Part shown: piece after piece, positions 34,378-43,188 of the stretch | Position numbering within the stretch: position 1 is the first letter of the stretch | Layout of the letters: each line of letters begins with the position of its first letter | Assembly: GCF_900099775.1 (NCBI RefSeq) | Contig: NZ_FMTM01000007.1 | Span: forward strand, 248,001-312,000 | Reading direction: 5' to 3' | From: Rhizobium mongolense subsp. loessense | Lineage (GTDB): Bacteria > Pseudomonadota > Alphaproteobacteria > Rhizobiales > Rhizobiaceae | Length of the DNA stretch: 64,000 nucleotides | The notes under the pieces: generated by a model | Told to the model about the DNA's origin: nothing | Database searches by the model: none | Seen by the model: the letters and a program-made list of their open reading frames with translations, nothing else | Program-made: the position numbers and the translations under genes

Positions 34378-35342
34378 CAGCGCTCGCCCTGACAAAACCT
34401 GGCGTTACGACCTCCATCTTGCCGGGCCGCGGCGGTTTCTTCGGTGGATTGTCGGACGCCTTCTGGCGCCATCCGACGCTACTGCTTTTACTGATGCTGA
34501 CGCCGCCGCTGCTTTGGCTCGGCATCATCTATATCGGCTCGCTGATCGCACTGCTGCTGCAGAGTTTCTTCTCGATCGACGATTTCTCCGGCTTGATCAA
34601 TTACGAGTTCACGCTCGCGACCTATGCTGAGCTTCTGAACCCCACCAATTTCGACATCATCGTCCGCACCGTCGTCATGGCAGTCATGGTGACGATCGCA
34701 TCCGCCGTCATCGCTTTCCCAATTGCCTACTACGCTGCGCGCTATGCGCAGGGAAAGTGGAAGGCGTTTTTCTATCTCGGCGTCATGCTGCCGCTCTGGT
34801 CGAGCTATCTCGTCAAGGTTTACGCCTGGAAGCTGATCCTCGCCAAGGAAGGCATCCTCACATGGATTTTCGCCAGGCTGCATCTCTCGTGGCTGCTCGA
34901 CGGCATTCTCGCGCTACCGGTCGTCGGCGGCAATTCGCTTTCGGTGAGCTATCTCGGCACCTTCGTCGTTTTCGTCTATATCTGGCTTCCCTACATGATC
35001 CTGCCGACGCAGGCCGCTCTCGAGCGCGTGCCTGCAAACCTGATCGAGGCTGCCTCGGATCTCGGCGCCACGCCGGGCCAGACCTTCCGCACAGTGCTGT
35101 TCCCGCTGGCGCTGCCCGGCATCGTCGCCGGCTCCATCTTCACCTTCTCGCTGACCCTCGGCGATTACATTATCCCGCAGATCATCGGTTCTTCCCGGCT
35201 CTTCATCGGCCAGGCGGTCTATGCGCAGCAGGGCACCGCCGGTAACGTGCCGCTCGCCGCCGCCTTCTCCGTCGTGCCGATCGTCATCATGGCCATCTAT
35301 CTCTGGCTTGCAAAAAAACAGGGGGCTTTCGATGCGCTCTGA
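34374..35342 (+). CDS. Polyamine ABC transporter, permease 1
   Basis: PotB/YdcU-type inner-membrane permease, 322 residues with about six hydrophobic segments and the coupling loop LIEAASDLGATPGQTFRTVLFPLALPGI. Its ATG overlaps the ATPase stop (ATGA), showing translational coupling. Confidence 0.9.
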   Translation: MTALALTKPGVTTSILPGRGGFFGGLSDAFWRHPTLLLLLMLTPPLLWLGIIYIGSLIALLLQSFFSIDDFSGLINYEFTLATYAELLNPTNFDIIVRTVVMAVMVTIASAVIAFPIAYYAARYAQGKWKAFFYLGVMLPLWSSYLVKVYAWKLILAKEGILTWIFARLHLSWLLDGILALPVVGGNSLSVSYLGTFVVFVYIWLPYMILPTQAALERVPANLIEAASDLGATPGQTFRTVLFPLALPGIVAGSIFTFSLTLGDYIIPQIIGSSRLFIGQAVYAQQGTAGNVPLAAAFSVVPIVIMAIYLWLAKKQGAFDAL

Positions 35343-36147
35343 CCGTGGAAACCGCCCCCCTCTCTCCCTGAAGATCGCAGCCGCGAGCGGCCTGCTTTTC
35401 CTGCATCTGCCGATCCTGCTGATCTTCGTCTATGCCTTCACCACCGAGGAGAAGAGCTACCAGTGGCCGCCGCCGGGACTGACGACGCAGTGGTTCAACG
35501 TGGCCTGGAACCGGCCTGATGTCTGGGCAGCCCTCGGCCTTTCTGTGCAAGTCGCCTGCATCGCCACCGCTATCGCCCTGGTGCTCGGCACGCTTTGTGC
35601 TGCCGCCGTCAGCCAGACGAAGTTCTTCGGCCGCGAGGTCATCTCTTTGCTCGTCATTCTGCCGATCGCCCTTCCCGGTATCATCACCGGCATTGCGCTG
35701 CGCTCGGCCTTCAGCCTGTTCGACATCCCGTTCTCGGTCTGGACGATCGTGCTTGGCCACGCCACCTTCTGCGTCGTGGTCGTCTACAACAATGCTGTCG
35801 CCCGCTTCCGCCGTACCTCCGGTTCATTGATCGAAGCTTCGATGGACCTCGGCGCCGACGGCTTCCAGACTTTCCGGCACGTCATCCTGCCGAATATCGG
35901 CACCGCGCTGCTTGCCGGCGGCATGCTTGCCTTCGCGCTCTCCTTCGACGAAGTCATCGTCACCACCTTCACCGGCGGCCAGCAATCGACGCTGCCGATC
36001 TGGATGCTCGAAGAACTCATCCGCCCGCGCCAACGCCCGGTCACCAACGTGGTCGCCATGGCCGTCGTGCTCGTCACCTTCCTGCCGATCCTGGCAGCCT
36101 ACTACCTCACCCGCGACGGCGACCAAATCGCCGGAGCCGGCAAATAA
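35332..36147 (+). CDS. Polyamine ABC transporter, permease 2
   Basis: PotC/YdcV-type permease, 271 residues, with coupling loop LIEASMDLGADGFQTFRHVILPNI and about six hydrophobic segments. The ATG at 35332 lies inside the end of permease 1, an 11-base overlap. The frame is open further upstream but there it only shadows permease 1. Confidence 0.9.
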   Translation: MRSDRGNRPPLSLKIAAASGLLFLHLPILLIFVYAFTTEEKSYQWPPPGLTTQWFNVAWNRPDVWAALGLSVQVACIATAIALVLGTLCAAAVSQTKFFGREVISLLVILPIALPGIITGIALRSAFSLFDIPFSVWTIVLGHATFCVVVVYNNAVARFRRTSGSLIEASMDLGADGFQTFRHVILPNIGTALLAGGMLAFALSFDEVIVTTFTGGQQSTLPIWMLEELIRPRQRPVTNVVAMAVVLVTFLPILAAYYLTRDGDQIAGAGK

Positions 36148-36160
36148 AAGGGAGAACATC

Positions 36161-37588
36161 ATGGACACCCAGATGCTGATTGGATCCCGCTTCGAAACGG
36201 GCACGGAAACGGAAGAGCACATCCTGAACCCGAAGACGGGTGAGACGGTGCTCAATCTGCCGGAAGCCTCGTTCGGCCAGATCGATGCCGCTGTGGAAGC
36301 CGCCGGGAGGGCTTTCAAGAGCTGGTCGCAGACGACACCCGCCGAACGCTCCGGCTACCTGCTGAAGATCGCCGATGCCATAGAAAAAGACCGACAGAGC
36401 TTTGCCACGCTCGAAGCACTGAACTGCGGCAAGCCGATCAACGCCGTGCTCAACGATGAAATCCCGGCGATCGTCGATTGCTACCGTTTCTTCGCGGGCG
36501 CTGTCCGCAACCTGCACGGTCCGGTCTCCGGCGAATACCTGCCTGGTCACACCTCGATGATCCGCCGCGACGCAATCGGTATCGTCGGCTCGATCGCGCC
36601 TTGGAATTATCCACTGATGATGATGGCCTGGAAGCTGGCACCCGCGATCGCCGGCGGCAACACCGTGGTCTTCAAGCCTTCCGAACAAACGCCGCTGACG
36701 GCTCTGAAGATGGCGAAGCTGCTCGCTGACATCCTGCCCGAGGGCGTCGTCAACGTCATCCTCGGTCGCGGAGAAAGTGTCGGCAATGCGCTGATCAACC
36801 ACCCGAAGATCGGCATGGTCTCGATCACCGGCGATGTCGCGACCGGCAAGAAGGTGCTGCAGGCGGCCGCCAAGTCCGTCAAGCGCACGCATCTGGAACT
36901 TGGCGGCAAGGCCCCCGTCATTGTCTTCGAGGACGCCGATATCGATGCGGTCGTCGCAGGCATCCGCACCTTCGGTTACTACAACGCCGGCCAGGACTGC
37001 ACCGCCGCCTGCCGTATCTATGCTGACGCCAAGGTCTACGACAGGTTCGTCGCCGATCTCTCCTCGGCGGTTTCCTCGATTAAGTTCAACCAGGCCGAGG
37101 ACACTGAAAACGAGATCGGCCCGTTGATCTCCAAGCGCCAGCGCGACCGCGTCGAAAGCTTCGTTACCCGCGCTGCCGAGCACAAGCACATGGAAATTAC
37201 TACAGGCGGCAAGACCTCTGGCGACAAGGGCTTCTTCTTCACTCCAACCGTCATCGCCGGTGCCACGCAGGATGACGAGATCGTCCGCCGCGAAGTCTTC
37301 GGCCCGGTCGTCTCCGTGACACGCTTCACCGACGTCGAGGAGGCCGTCGCTTGGGCGAACGACAGCGACTATGGCCTTGCCTCCTCCGTCTGGACCAAGG
37401 ACATCAGCTGCGGCATGAAGACGGCCGCGCGGCTGCAATATGGCTGCACTTGGATCAACACGCATTTCATGCTGGTCAACGAAATGCCGCATGGCGGTCT
37501 CAAGCAGTCCGGCTACGGCAAGGATATGTCGGTCTATGCGCTAGAGGATTACACCGCCGTCCGGCACGTGATGATCAATCATGGTTGA
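36161..37588 (+). CDS. patD: Gamma-aminobutyraldehyde dehydrogenase
   Basis: Aldehyde dehydrogenase of the PatD/YdcW type, 475 residues, that oxidises 4-aminobutanal from putrescine to GABA. The catalytic cysteine is in NAGQDCTAACRIY (Cys280), the general-base glutamate in LELGGK (Glu246) and the oxyanion asparagine in APWNY (Asn149). AAAGGGAG precedes the ATG. It follows permease 2 by 13 bases, so import and the second step of putrescine breakdown are in one operon; no putrescine aminotransferase is in the window. The symbol follows the E. coli enzyme; other aminoaldehyde specificities are possible. Confidence 0.85.
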   Translation: MDTQMLIGSRFETGTETEEHILNPKTGETVLNLPEASFGQIDAAVEAAGRAFKSWSQTTPAERSGYLLKIADAIEKDRQSFATLEALNCGKPINAVLNDEIPAIVDCYRFFAGAVRNLHGPVSGEYLPGHTSMIRRDAIGIVGSIAPWNYPLMMMAWKLAPAIAGGNTVVFKPSEQTPLTALKMAKLLADILPEGVVNVILGRGESVGNALINHPKIGMVSITGDVATGKKVLQAAAKSVKRTHLELGGKAPVIVFEDADIDAVVAGIRTFGYYNAGQDCTAACRIYADAKVYDRFVADLSSAVSSIKFNQAEDTENEIGPLISKRQRDRVESFVTRAAEHKHMEITTGGKTSGDKGFFFTPTVIAGATQDDEIVRREVFGPVVSVTRFTDVEEAVAWANDSDYGLASSVWTKDISCGMKTAARLQYGCTWINTHFMLVNEMPHGGLKQSGYGKDMSVYALEDYTAVRHVMINHG

Positions 37589-37696
37589 GTCATTCTGACC
37601 AGCCTCAGTTGTGATCAAGACCGTCGCAGGCACCTGCGGCGGAACAATTTGGTCTTTCCTGCGTCCTCTTGTGTATCCGACGCAGAGGAAACATCC

Positions 37697-37870
37697 ATGC
37701 TCAAATGGGCTCTCATATTTCTCGTCATTTCGCTGGTTGCCGGGTTCTTCGGTTTTTCCGGCATCTCAGCCGCCACCGCAACGATCGCGCGTGTCCTTTT
37801 CGGCATCGCCCTCGTCATCTTCCTGATTTTCCTGATCCTGGCGCTGATCGCCGGCCAAGCGGTTCTCTAA
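37697..37870 (+). CDS. Small DUF1328 membrane protein
   Basis: 57 residues, almost wholly hydrophobic with two membrane segments (LKWALIFLVISLVAGFFGF and ARVLFGIALVIFLIFLILAL). It matches the YtjA/DUF1328 family, whose function is unknown but which is often stress-induced. GAGGAA before the ATG at 37697 fixes the start. Converges on the DUF1345 gene with a 16-base gap. Confidence 0.85.
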   Translation: MLKWALIFLVISLVAGFFGFSGISAATATIARVLFGIALVIFLIFLILALIAGQAVL

Positions 37871-37886
37871 CAGCAGCGTGGCTTGC

Positions 37887-38555
37887 CTAAAGCAGGCTCG
37901 CTCCGACATTGATCGCGAGTGCCAGGATCGTCGTATTGAAGAGAAACGACAGCACTGCATGAAGCAGGGCGATCTTGCGCATCGTCATGGTGGAGACGGC
38001 AACATCAGCGGTCTGCGCCGCGACGCCGATCGTGAATGAGAAGTAGAGGAAGTCCCAATAGACAGGTTCTTCGATCCTGTCCGGAAAAATCAGGCCCTCG
38101 CCCTTGTCAGGTCCACGGTAAAATCGATGGGCGTAATGGATGGTGAAGAGCGTGTGGAGGAAAACCCAGGAAACCAGGATCGTGACCACCGCCGCGCAGG
38201 CTCTGGCGAAGGCGACATCGGGTGGCGCTTCTTTCACGGAATGCAGCTCGAGCCCAATGCCAGCAATGCTTGCGAGCGCGGCCGCGATCGACAGGAAGAG
38301 TACGAACGTGTCGGAAAAATCCAGATCCTCCGCTCGTTTCCTGATATCTGCGACTGTCGCCCGAAGCATCCTTCGCCAACTGACACACGTAAAGACGATG
38401 GCCGTCACGTTCCAGCCGACCAGCACATTCTTGGCGTTCACATCCCGGGAGGTGAGAAGCACGAAAACTACCAAGCCCGCGATGAAAGCAATGATGATGC
38501 TCAAATGCCGGACGGCATAGGTCATTATCGAACTGCGCTTATCGTCACCCGCCAT
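37887..38555 (-). CDS. DUF1345 membrane protein
   Basis: 222 residues with about five membrane segments; the pattern SWVFLHTLFTIHYAHRFYRG and PVYWDFLYFSFTIGVAAQTADV is the hallmark of DUF1345, a family of unknown function. GAGGAAAG precedes the ATG. It stands alone between the DUF1328 and transaldolase genes. Confidence 0.85.
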   Translation of the reverse strand: MAGDDKRSSIMTYAVRHLSIIIAFIAGLVVFVLLTSRDVNAKNVLVGWNVTAIVFTCVSWRRMLRATVADIRKRAEDLDFSDTFVLFLSIAAALASIAGIGLELHSVKEAPPDVAFARACAAVVTILVSWVFLHTLFTIHYAHRFYRGPDKGEGLIFPDRIEEPVYWDFLYFSFTIGVAAQTADVAVSTMTMRKIALLHAVLSFLFNTTILALAINVGASLL

Positions 38556-38594
38556 GTCTTTCCTCAGGCTTTATGCCATTGATACCAGCACGAA

Positions 38595-38627
38595 AAAGGC
38601 GCGGCCGCCATTGGCAACCGCGCCTTT
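38595..38627 (-). terminator. Intrinsic terminator of the transaldolase gene
   Basis: 10-bp perfect arms AAAGGCGCGG/CCGCGCCTTT with a 13-base loop, followed in the minus direction by TTTTTC. It lies 20 bases after the tal stop. Confidence 0.85.
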
Positions 38628-38647
38628 CAACCGTTTCTATGAAGACG

Positions 38648-39613
38648 TCAGGCAGCAGCGAGCTGCAATTCCTTCTGTACCATCGTGCGAAGCGCCGTCA
38701 GGTCCTTGGCGAAGGCGCGAATGCCTTCGGCAAGCTTTTCGGTTGCCATCGCATCTTCGTTCATCATCCAGCGGAAGGTCTTCTCGTCGATTTCGATCTT
38801 CGGCTCGGCCTTCTTCGTGTCCGGTGAGAGCTTGCGGACCAGTGTGCCCTGATCGTTGGCGAGTTCGTCGAGCAGCGCCGGGCTGATGGTCAGGCGGTCG
38901 CAACCGGCCAGTGCTTCGATTTCACCGGCGTTGCGGAACGAGGCGCCCATGACGATCGTGCTGATGTCATGCGCCTTGTAGTAATTGTAGATGTCACGGA
39001 CAGACTGAACGCCCGGATCCTCTTCCGCAGTGTAATCCTTGCCGGTGGACTTCTTGTACCAGTCGAGGATGCGGCCGACGAAGGGCGAGATCAGAAAAGC
39101 CTTCGCATCGGCGCAGGCAATGGCCTGGGCCTTGGAAAAGAGAAGCGTCAGGTTGCAGTCGATGCCCTCCTTCTGCAGTACTTCCGCGGCGCGGATGCCT
39201 TCCCAGGTCGAGGCGAGCTTGATCAGAATGCGATCGCGCTCGATGCCGCGCTCCTTGTAGGAGGCGATGATGCCGCGCGCCTTGGCGATTGATGCTTCAG
39301 TGTCGAAAGAAAGGTCAGCATCGACCTCGGTCGATACGCGACCCGGCACGAGTTTCGACAAGGCGGCGCCAACGGAAATCGCAAGACGATCGGCGACGGC
39401 TGCTGCAACCGCATCGCTGTTTCCGCCCTGCTTCTTGCCCCAGGAGACGGCTTCCTTGATCGCATCGGCAAACATCGGCGTTCCGAGCGCCTTCAATACG
39501 ATGGTCGGATTGGTCGTGCAATCCACCGGCTTCAGTCGGGCGACAGCCTCGATATCGCCGGTATCGGCGACGACCGTGGTCATGTCGCGGAGTTGGTCAA
39601 GCTTGGTTGTCAT
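38648..39613 (-). CDS. tal: Transaldolase
   Basis: Pentose phosphate pathway enzyme moving a dihydroxyacetone unit between sedoheptulose 7-phosphate and glyceraldehyde 3-phosphate; 321 residues of the TalB type. The Schiff-base lysine is in ILIKLASTWEGI (Lys132), and the N-terminal signature CTTNPTIVLKA is present. AAGGGA precedes the ATG at 39613; a TTG two codons upstream is the alternative. Monocistronic with its own terminator, and divergent from the SorC-type regulator. Confidence 0.95.
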   Translation of the reverse strand: MTTKLDQLRDMTTVVADTGDIEAVARLKPVDCTTNPTIVLKALGTPMFADAIKEAVSWGKKQGGNSDAVAAAVADRLAISVGAALSKLVPGRVSTEVDADLSFDTEASIAKARGIIASYKERGIERDRILIKLASTWEGIRAAEVLQKEGIDCNLTLLFSKAQAIACADAKAFLISPFVGRILDWYKKSTGKDYTAEEDPGVQSVRDIYNYYKAHDISTIVMGASFRNAGEIEALAGCDRLTISPALLDELANDQGTLVRKLSPDTKKAEPKIEIDEKTFRWMMNEDAMATEKLAEGIRAFAKDLTALRTMVQKELQLAAA

Positions 39614-39735
39614 GGTCAAAATCCCTTGTGAACTCGAACTGCTAACTTGAGCTGCGGACCGGCGCGAGCTCCGCCCGGCAATGAGGTAGTCTACAGACAG
39701 ATGAGTTTGCTGCAGGCGAAAACGCGTGCCTTCCC

Positions 39736-39749
39736 ATGTGCCCGCACAT
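39736..39749. promoter_or_regulatory. Palindrome ATGTGC-CC-GCACAT upstream of tal
   Basis: 6-bp perfect arms with a 2-base centre, about 123 bases before the tal start. Candidate operator; the regulator is unknown. Confidence 0.35.
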
Positions 39750-39833
39750 TGTCCTCTTCGGACGAACGACTGTGTCGGGAATGACTATCGCCATTCCGAA
39801 AAGAGAAAGTCAAGGACATTTGTGCATTTCAAT

Positions 39834-39847
39834 TGACATAAGTGTCA
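39834..39847. promoter_or_regulatory. Palindrome TGACA-TAAG-TGTCA upstream of the SorC-type gene
   Basis: 5-bp perfect arms with a 4-base spacer, in the upstream region of the regulator gene. Candidate autoregulatory site. Confidence 0.4.
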
Positions 39848-39942
39848 CGCCCGTCATTATCGCCAGGACAAGGAAAATTGCCCTGCTTTTTTCGCCTCGG
39901 ATGCAAGGATGCAAGTAGGGTGAAACTCAATGAGGAGAAGAT

Positions 39943-40929
39943 GTGGTCAAGCTGAAACGCGGCACGCACACGGCTTACTCAGAAGCCTCCTCGCTGAGGC
40001 TACGCGCCGCGTGGCTCTACTACAATCAGGGCCTGACGCAGAAGGACGTCGCCGAGCAGCTTGGCATAAGCCGCACGACGGTCATCCGCTTGCTCGACGA
40101 GGCCATGAAGCGCAGCGAGGTGCAGATCTGGATCAACGATTCGATCGGCGACTGCGTCGAGCTTTCCGTGAAGCTGGAGCGCGCCTACGGGCTCGACGAG
40201 GCAATCGTTGTCCCCGCTCCCGTCAGTTCCGACGTCGATAGTCTCGCAAAGAGCGTCGGGCTCGCGCTCGGCCAGTTCCTGTCCGAGGCGATCCCCGACG
40301 ACTATACGATCGGTGTCGGCTGGGGACGCACGATGACGGCTTCGCTTTCGAGCTTCCGGCCGCCCCGCCGCACCAATTGTAAGGTCGTCTCGCTGCTCGG
40401 CGGCATCGTCGCGGTGCACCAGACAAACCCCATCGACTATACATGGCGGCTGGCAAGCCAACTTGGCGCCGAGTGCTACATGTTCCTCTCGCCGCTGCTC
40501 GTGGATTCGGTCGAGACGAAGCGCAATCTGATCGAGAAATGCGGACTGGACACGATCTACCGGCTGGCGGAAGATCTTGATCTTGCGATCGTCAGCTGCG
40601 GCGACATCGGCCCGCATTCGACATCTTTGTCGGAAGGCTGGATTTCCAAGGCGGAGTTGCAGCAGCTGATCGAGGCCGGCTGCGTCTGCGACACGATGTT
40701 CAATTTTCTGGACAAGGACGGCAACACCGTCGATCACTCGATCAACAGCCGCGTGATGTCGGTCGATCTGGACACCCTGAAGAAGGCACGGCACATCGTG
40801 CTCTCTTCAGGGGGCGCACACCGCGCCGTCGCGATCCGTGCCACCATCCGGCGCATCGGCTGCAACACGCTGATCACCGACGAGAGCGCCGCAAAGGCAC
40901 TGCTCGAACTAGCTGAAACTCATGCCTGA
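39943..40929 (+). CDS. SorC/DeoR-type sugar-binding transcriptional regulator
   Basis: 328 residues: an N-terminal HTH (LYYNQGLTQKDVAEQLGISRTTVIRLLDEA) and a C-terminal SorC sugar-binding domain with ISOCOT-like fold (VSLLGGI, IVSCGDIGP, LSSGGAHRAVAIRATIR). The start is GTG at 39943 with GAGGAG upstream; the ATG two bases earlier is out of frame. Divergent from tal, so it may respond to a pentose or polyol phosphate and control tal or a distant operon; the neighbour gives no firm target. Its stop overlaps that of the convergent Ada-like gene by 10 bases. Confidence 0.88.
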   Translation: MVKLKRGTHTAYSEASSLRLRAAWLYYNQGLTQKDVAEQLGISRTTVIRLLDEAMKRSEVQIWINDSIGDCVELSVKLERAYGLDEAIVVPAPVSSDVDSLAKSVGLALGQFLSEAIPDDYTIGVGWGRTMTASLSSFRPPRRTNCKVVSLLGGIVAVHQTNPIDYTWRLASQLGAECYMFLSPLLVDSVETKRNLIEKCGLDTIYRLAEDLDLAIVSCGDIGPHSTSLSEGWISKAELQQLIEAGCVCDTMFNFLDKDGNTVDHSINSRVMSVDLDTLKKARHIVLSSGGAHRAVAIRATIRRIGCNTLITDESAAKALLELAETHA

Positions 40930-41792
40930 CCGGCTTCCCACCCCAGTATCGCCCGTTTGCGTGTGAGTCCCCAATGATAGCCCGTCAAGTCGCCATTTTT
41001 CCCGAGCGCACGGTGGCATGGCACAACGAAGGAGATCGGATTGCGTCCAATCGCAGCACCGACTGCACGCGATGCCGTCGGCTGGCCGATATCTTTAGCG
41101 ATGTCCGAATAAGTCATCGCTTTGCCAAGCGGAATCTTCAAAAGGCTCTCCCAGACGCGGACCTGAAAATCCGTGCCGATGAGCACGACGCGCAACGGCT
41201 GGTCTGCAGACCACTTTCCCGGCTCGAAGATGCGCTCTGCATAAGGCGTGGTTGCCTGCCGATCTTCGACATACTGGGCATTCGGCCAGCGGCAGGTCAT
41301 GTCTTCGAAACAGGCGGCCTCGTCGCCAAGATCGCTGAAGGCAAGGCCTGCAAGGCCGCGATCGGTGGCCATGACCAGAGCGACGCCGAAGGGAGACTGG
41401 TGGAAGCCGTAGCGGATCGTCAGGCCGCCGCCCTTTGCCTTCCACTCACCGGGCGACATGGCCTCATGGGTGACGAAGAGATCGTGAAGACGGCTTGGAC
41501 CGGAAAGACCTACCTCGATCGAAGTTTCAAGCAGCGGCATGTCTTCCTGGCGCAGCAACCGCTTGGCATGATCGAGCGTAACTGCCTGCAGGAAGGCCTT
41601 GGGCGAAAGTCCGGCCCAGCGGGTAAACGTCTTCTGAAGCTGCGTCGGCGACTGGTTGAGCCGCGCGGCAATCGCCTCCAGCGACGGCTGGTCGCGATAG
41701 TCCTCGGTAATAAGTTCGATGACCTGGCGGACGGTCTCGTAGTCCGGCCCCTCCGGGGTGGTGTCTCTGTTCAGATTGGCGATCATATTCAT
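40920..41792 (-). CDS. Ada-like bifunctional methylated-DNA-protein cysteine methyltransferase / AraC regulator
   Basis: 290 residues. An AraC-type HTH domain (about 20-120) is fused to the O6-methylguanine methyltransferase domain with the suicidal cysteine in FVVPCHRALG (Cys259). The N-terminal phosphotriester-repair domain of E. coli Ada is absent, so it resembles the shorter Ada form found in many alphaproteobacteria. AAGGAGA before the ATG at 41792 selects the start over an open frame to 41858. Repairs O6-alkylguanine; a role in controlling its own expression is inferred from the HTH. Confidence 0.92.
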   Translation of the reverse strand: MNMIANLNRDTTPEGPDYETVRQVIELITEDYRDQPSLEAIAARLNQSPTQLQKTFTRWAGLSPKAFLQAVTLDHAKRLLRQEDMPLLETSIEVGLSGPSRLHDLFVTHEAMSPGEWKAKGGGLTIRYGFHQSPFGVALVMATDRGLAGLAFSDLGDEAACFEDMTCRWPNAQYVEDRQATTPYAERIFEPGKWSADQPLRVVLIGTDFQVRVWESLLKIPLGKAMTYSDIAKDIGQPTASRAVGAAIGRNPISFVVPCHRALGKNGDLTGYHWGLTRKRAILGWEAGQA

Positions 41793-41861
41793 CGTTCTTC
41801 TCCTTGTAACAAGGAGATAGTCAAGGGGAGGACCGCAAGCCACCCGTTTCTTGCGCAACGT

Positions 41862-42359
41862 TTAGATACGCTGCTTGACTGTCGCAAGCGCTCCTTTGAA
41901 GGCCTTGGCAAAGCTTTCGCGATCATCCGGATTGAGGAAGGAGCCGATATCCGTCCGCCGGCCCTCGCCAAAAATATGCATGGAAAGAATGCCGATTTCC
42001 TGGTGGCGGCGGACAAGGAAACGCGCCCAGAAGGGATTAAAGTGATGCTCCACCATGCGTCCGGAGGGCGCGAACTTGCGGATCGCGACATCGGTGCGCG
42101 AAACGGTCACTTCCTCGCGCGCCCTGCCGGAGCGGTAGTTGAGCCAGAAGGCTCCGTAGAGCAAAGCGAAATCCAGCCCGAAGAAGAAGCCGATCGGCCA
42201 AGCGCCGGTAACGACGAAGAATATCCCATAGATGAAACAGACGGCACCGGAAATCAGCAGCAGCACCCTGAAACCCTTGCGGCCGAGCGACCGGTAAGGG
42301 AAAAGTTCGGCTGCAAAAACAGGCTGTTCGTTCGCCCGCCCGGCGTTGCTTTCCGTCAT
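41862..42359 (-). CDS. DUF2244 membrane protein
   Basis: 165 residues with two hydrophobic segments in the first half (GFRVLLLISGAVCFIYGIFF and IGFFFGLDFALLYGAFWL), then a cytoplasmic domain (VSRTDVAIRKFAPSGR, HHFNPFWARFLVRRH). It matches the alphaproteobacterial DUF2244 family of unknown function. The only sensible start, ATG at 42359, lies within 25 bases of the divergent nth gene start, and neither has a clear ribosome site. Confidence 0.82.
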   Translation of the reverse strand: MTESNAGRANEQPVFAAELFPYRSLGRKGFRVLLLISGAVCFIYGIFFVVTGAWPIGFFFGLDFALLYGAFWLNYRSGRAREEVTVSRTDVAIRKFAPSGRMVEHHFNPFWARFLVRRHQEIGILSMHIFGEGRRTDIGSFLNPDDRESFAKAFKGALATVKQRI

Positions 42360-42381
42360 GGCTGATGAGTATAGATTGTCG

Positions 42382-43161
42382 ATGCCCGAACCGAAACTCA
42401 AATCCGTCCGAAAATCACCGCAAAACTCGAAAGTGATCACCCGCCGCAAGGCCGTCCCGGTGCACACCGCGTATTCGCAAGCCGAGCGCGAAGAGATATT
42501 CCGCCGCTTCTCGATCCAGCGGCCGGAACCCAGAGGCGAACTCGCACACACCAATCCATTCACGCTCGTCGTTGCCGTGGCACTCTCCGCCCAGGCGACG
42601 GATGCCGGTGTCAACAAGGCGACGCGGGCGCTTTTCAAGGTGGCAGATACGCCGGAGAAGATGTTGGCGCTCGGTGAGGAACGCCTTCGCGACTACATCA
42701 GGACAATCGGCCTTTACCGCAACAAGGCGAAGAACGTCATGGCGCTCTCGCAAATGCTGGTCGACGAATTCGGCGGCGAGGTTCCGCAAAAGCGTGAGGA
42801 ACTCGTGCGCCTGCCGGGCGTCGGCCGCAAGACAGCGAACGTGGTTCTATCGATGGCCTTCGGCCAGGCGACGATGGCGGTGGACACGCACATCTTCCGC
42901 ATCGCCAATCGCATCAAGCTGGCGCCGGGAAAGACACCGGACGAGGTCGAGGACCGCCTGATGAAGGTGATCCCCAGTCACTACCTTTATCATGCCCACC
43001 ACTGGCTGATCCTGCACGGCCGCTACACGTGCAAGGCGCGCCGCCCGGAATGCGAGCGCTGCGTGATCGCCGATCTCTGCAAATCGCCCGAAAAGAGCTG
43101 CGACATACCGGCGCCGCTGGTCGAACTGCCGCCGCAGGTGATCGGCGAGGCCGTCGAATAG
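42382..43161 (+). CDS. nth: Endonuclease III (DNA glycosylase/AP lyase)
   Basis: Base-excision repair enzyme for oxidised pyrimidines, about 259 residues. The helix-hairpin-helix and catalytic lysine are in LPGVGRKTANVVL, the catalytic aspartate in AVDTHIFR, and the 4Fe-4S cluster ligands form C-X6-C-X2-C-X5-C near the C-terminus. The start is uncertain: ATG at 42382 is given, but ATG at 42358 is in frame and would overlap the divergent DUF2244 start. The N-terminal ~30 residues are basic, as often in this family. Confidence 0.93.
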   Translation: MPEPKLKSVRKSPQNSKVITRRKAVPVHTAYSQAEREEIFRRFSIQRPEPRGELAHTNPFTLVVAVALSAQATDAGVNKATRALFKVADTPEKMLALGEERLRDYIRTIGLYRNKAKNVMALSQMLVDEFGGEVPQKREELVRLPGVGRKTANVVLSMAFGQATMAVDTHIFRIANRIKLAPGKTPDEVEDRLMKVIPSHYLYHAHHWLILHGRYTCKARRPECERCVIADLCKSPEKSCDIPAPLVELPPQVIGEAVE

Positions 43162-43188
43162 GCGAACCCTCGGCCTCCTCGAACTGAT

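Larger units (their letters stand above)
39614..39942. promoter_or_regulatory. 329-bp divergent promoter region between tal and the SorC-type regulator
   Basis: No gene seen. It contains two palindromes: ATGTGCCCGCACAT (39736-39749) and TGACATAAGTGTCA (39834-39847). The second is 96 bases before the regulator start and is a plausible autoregulatory site. Confidence 0.5.

Noticed and set aside
36107..37492. 461-codon frame opposite the aldehyde dehydrogenase
   Set aside because: Antisense shadow; no ribosome site or recognisable domain.
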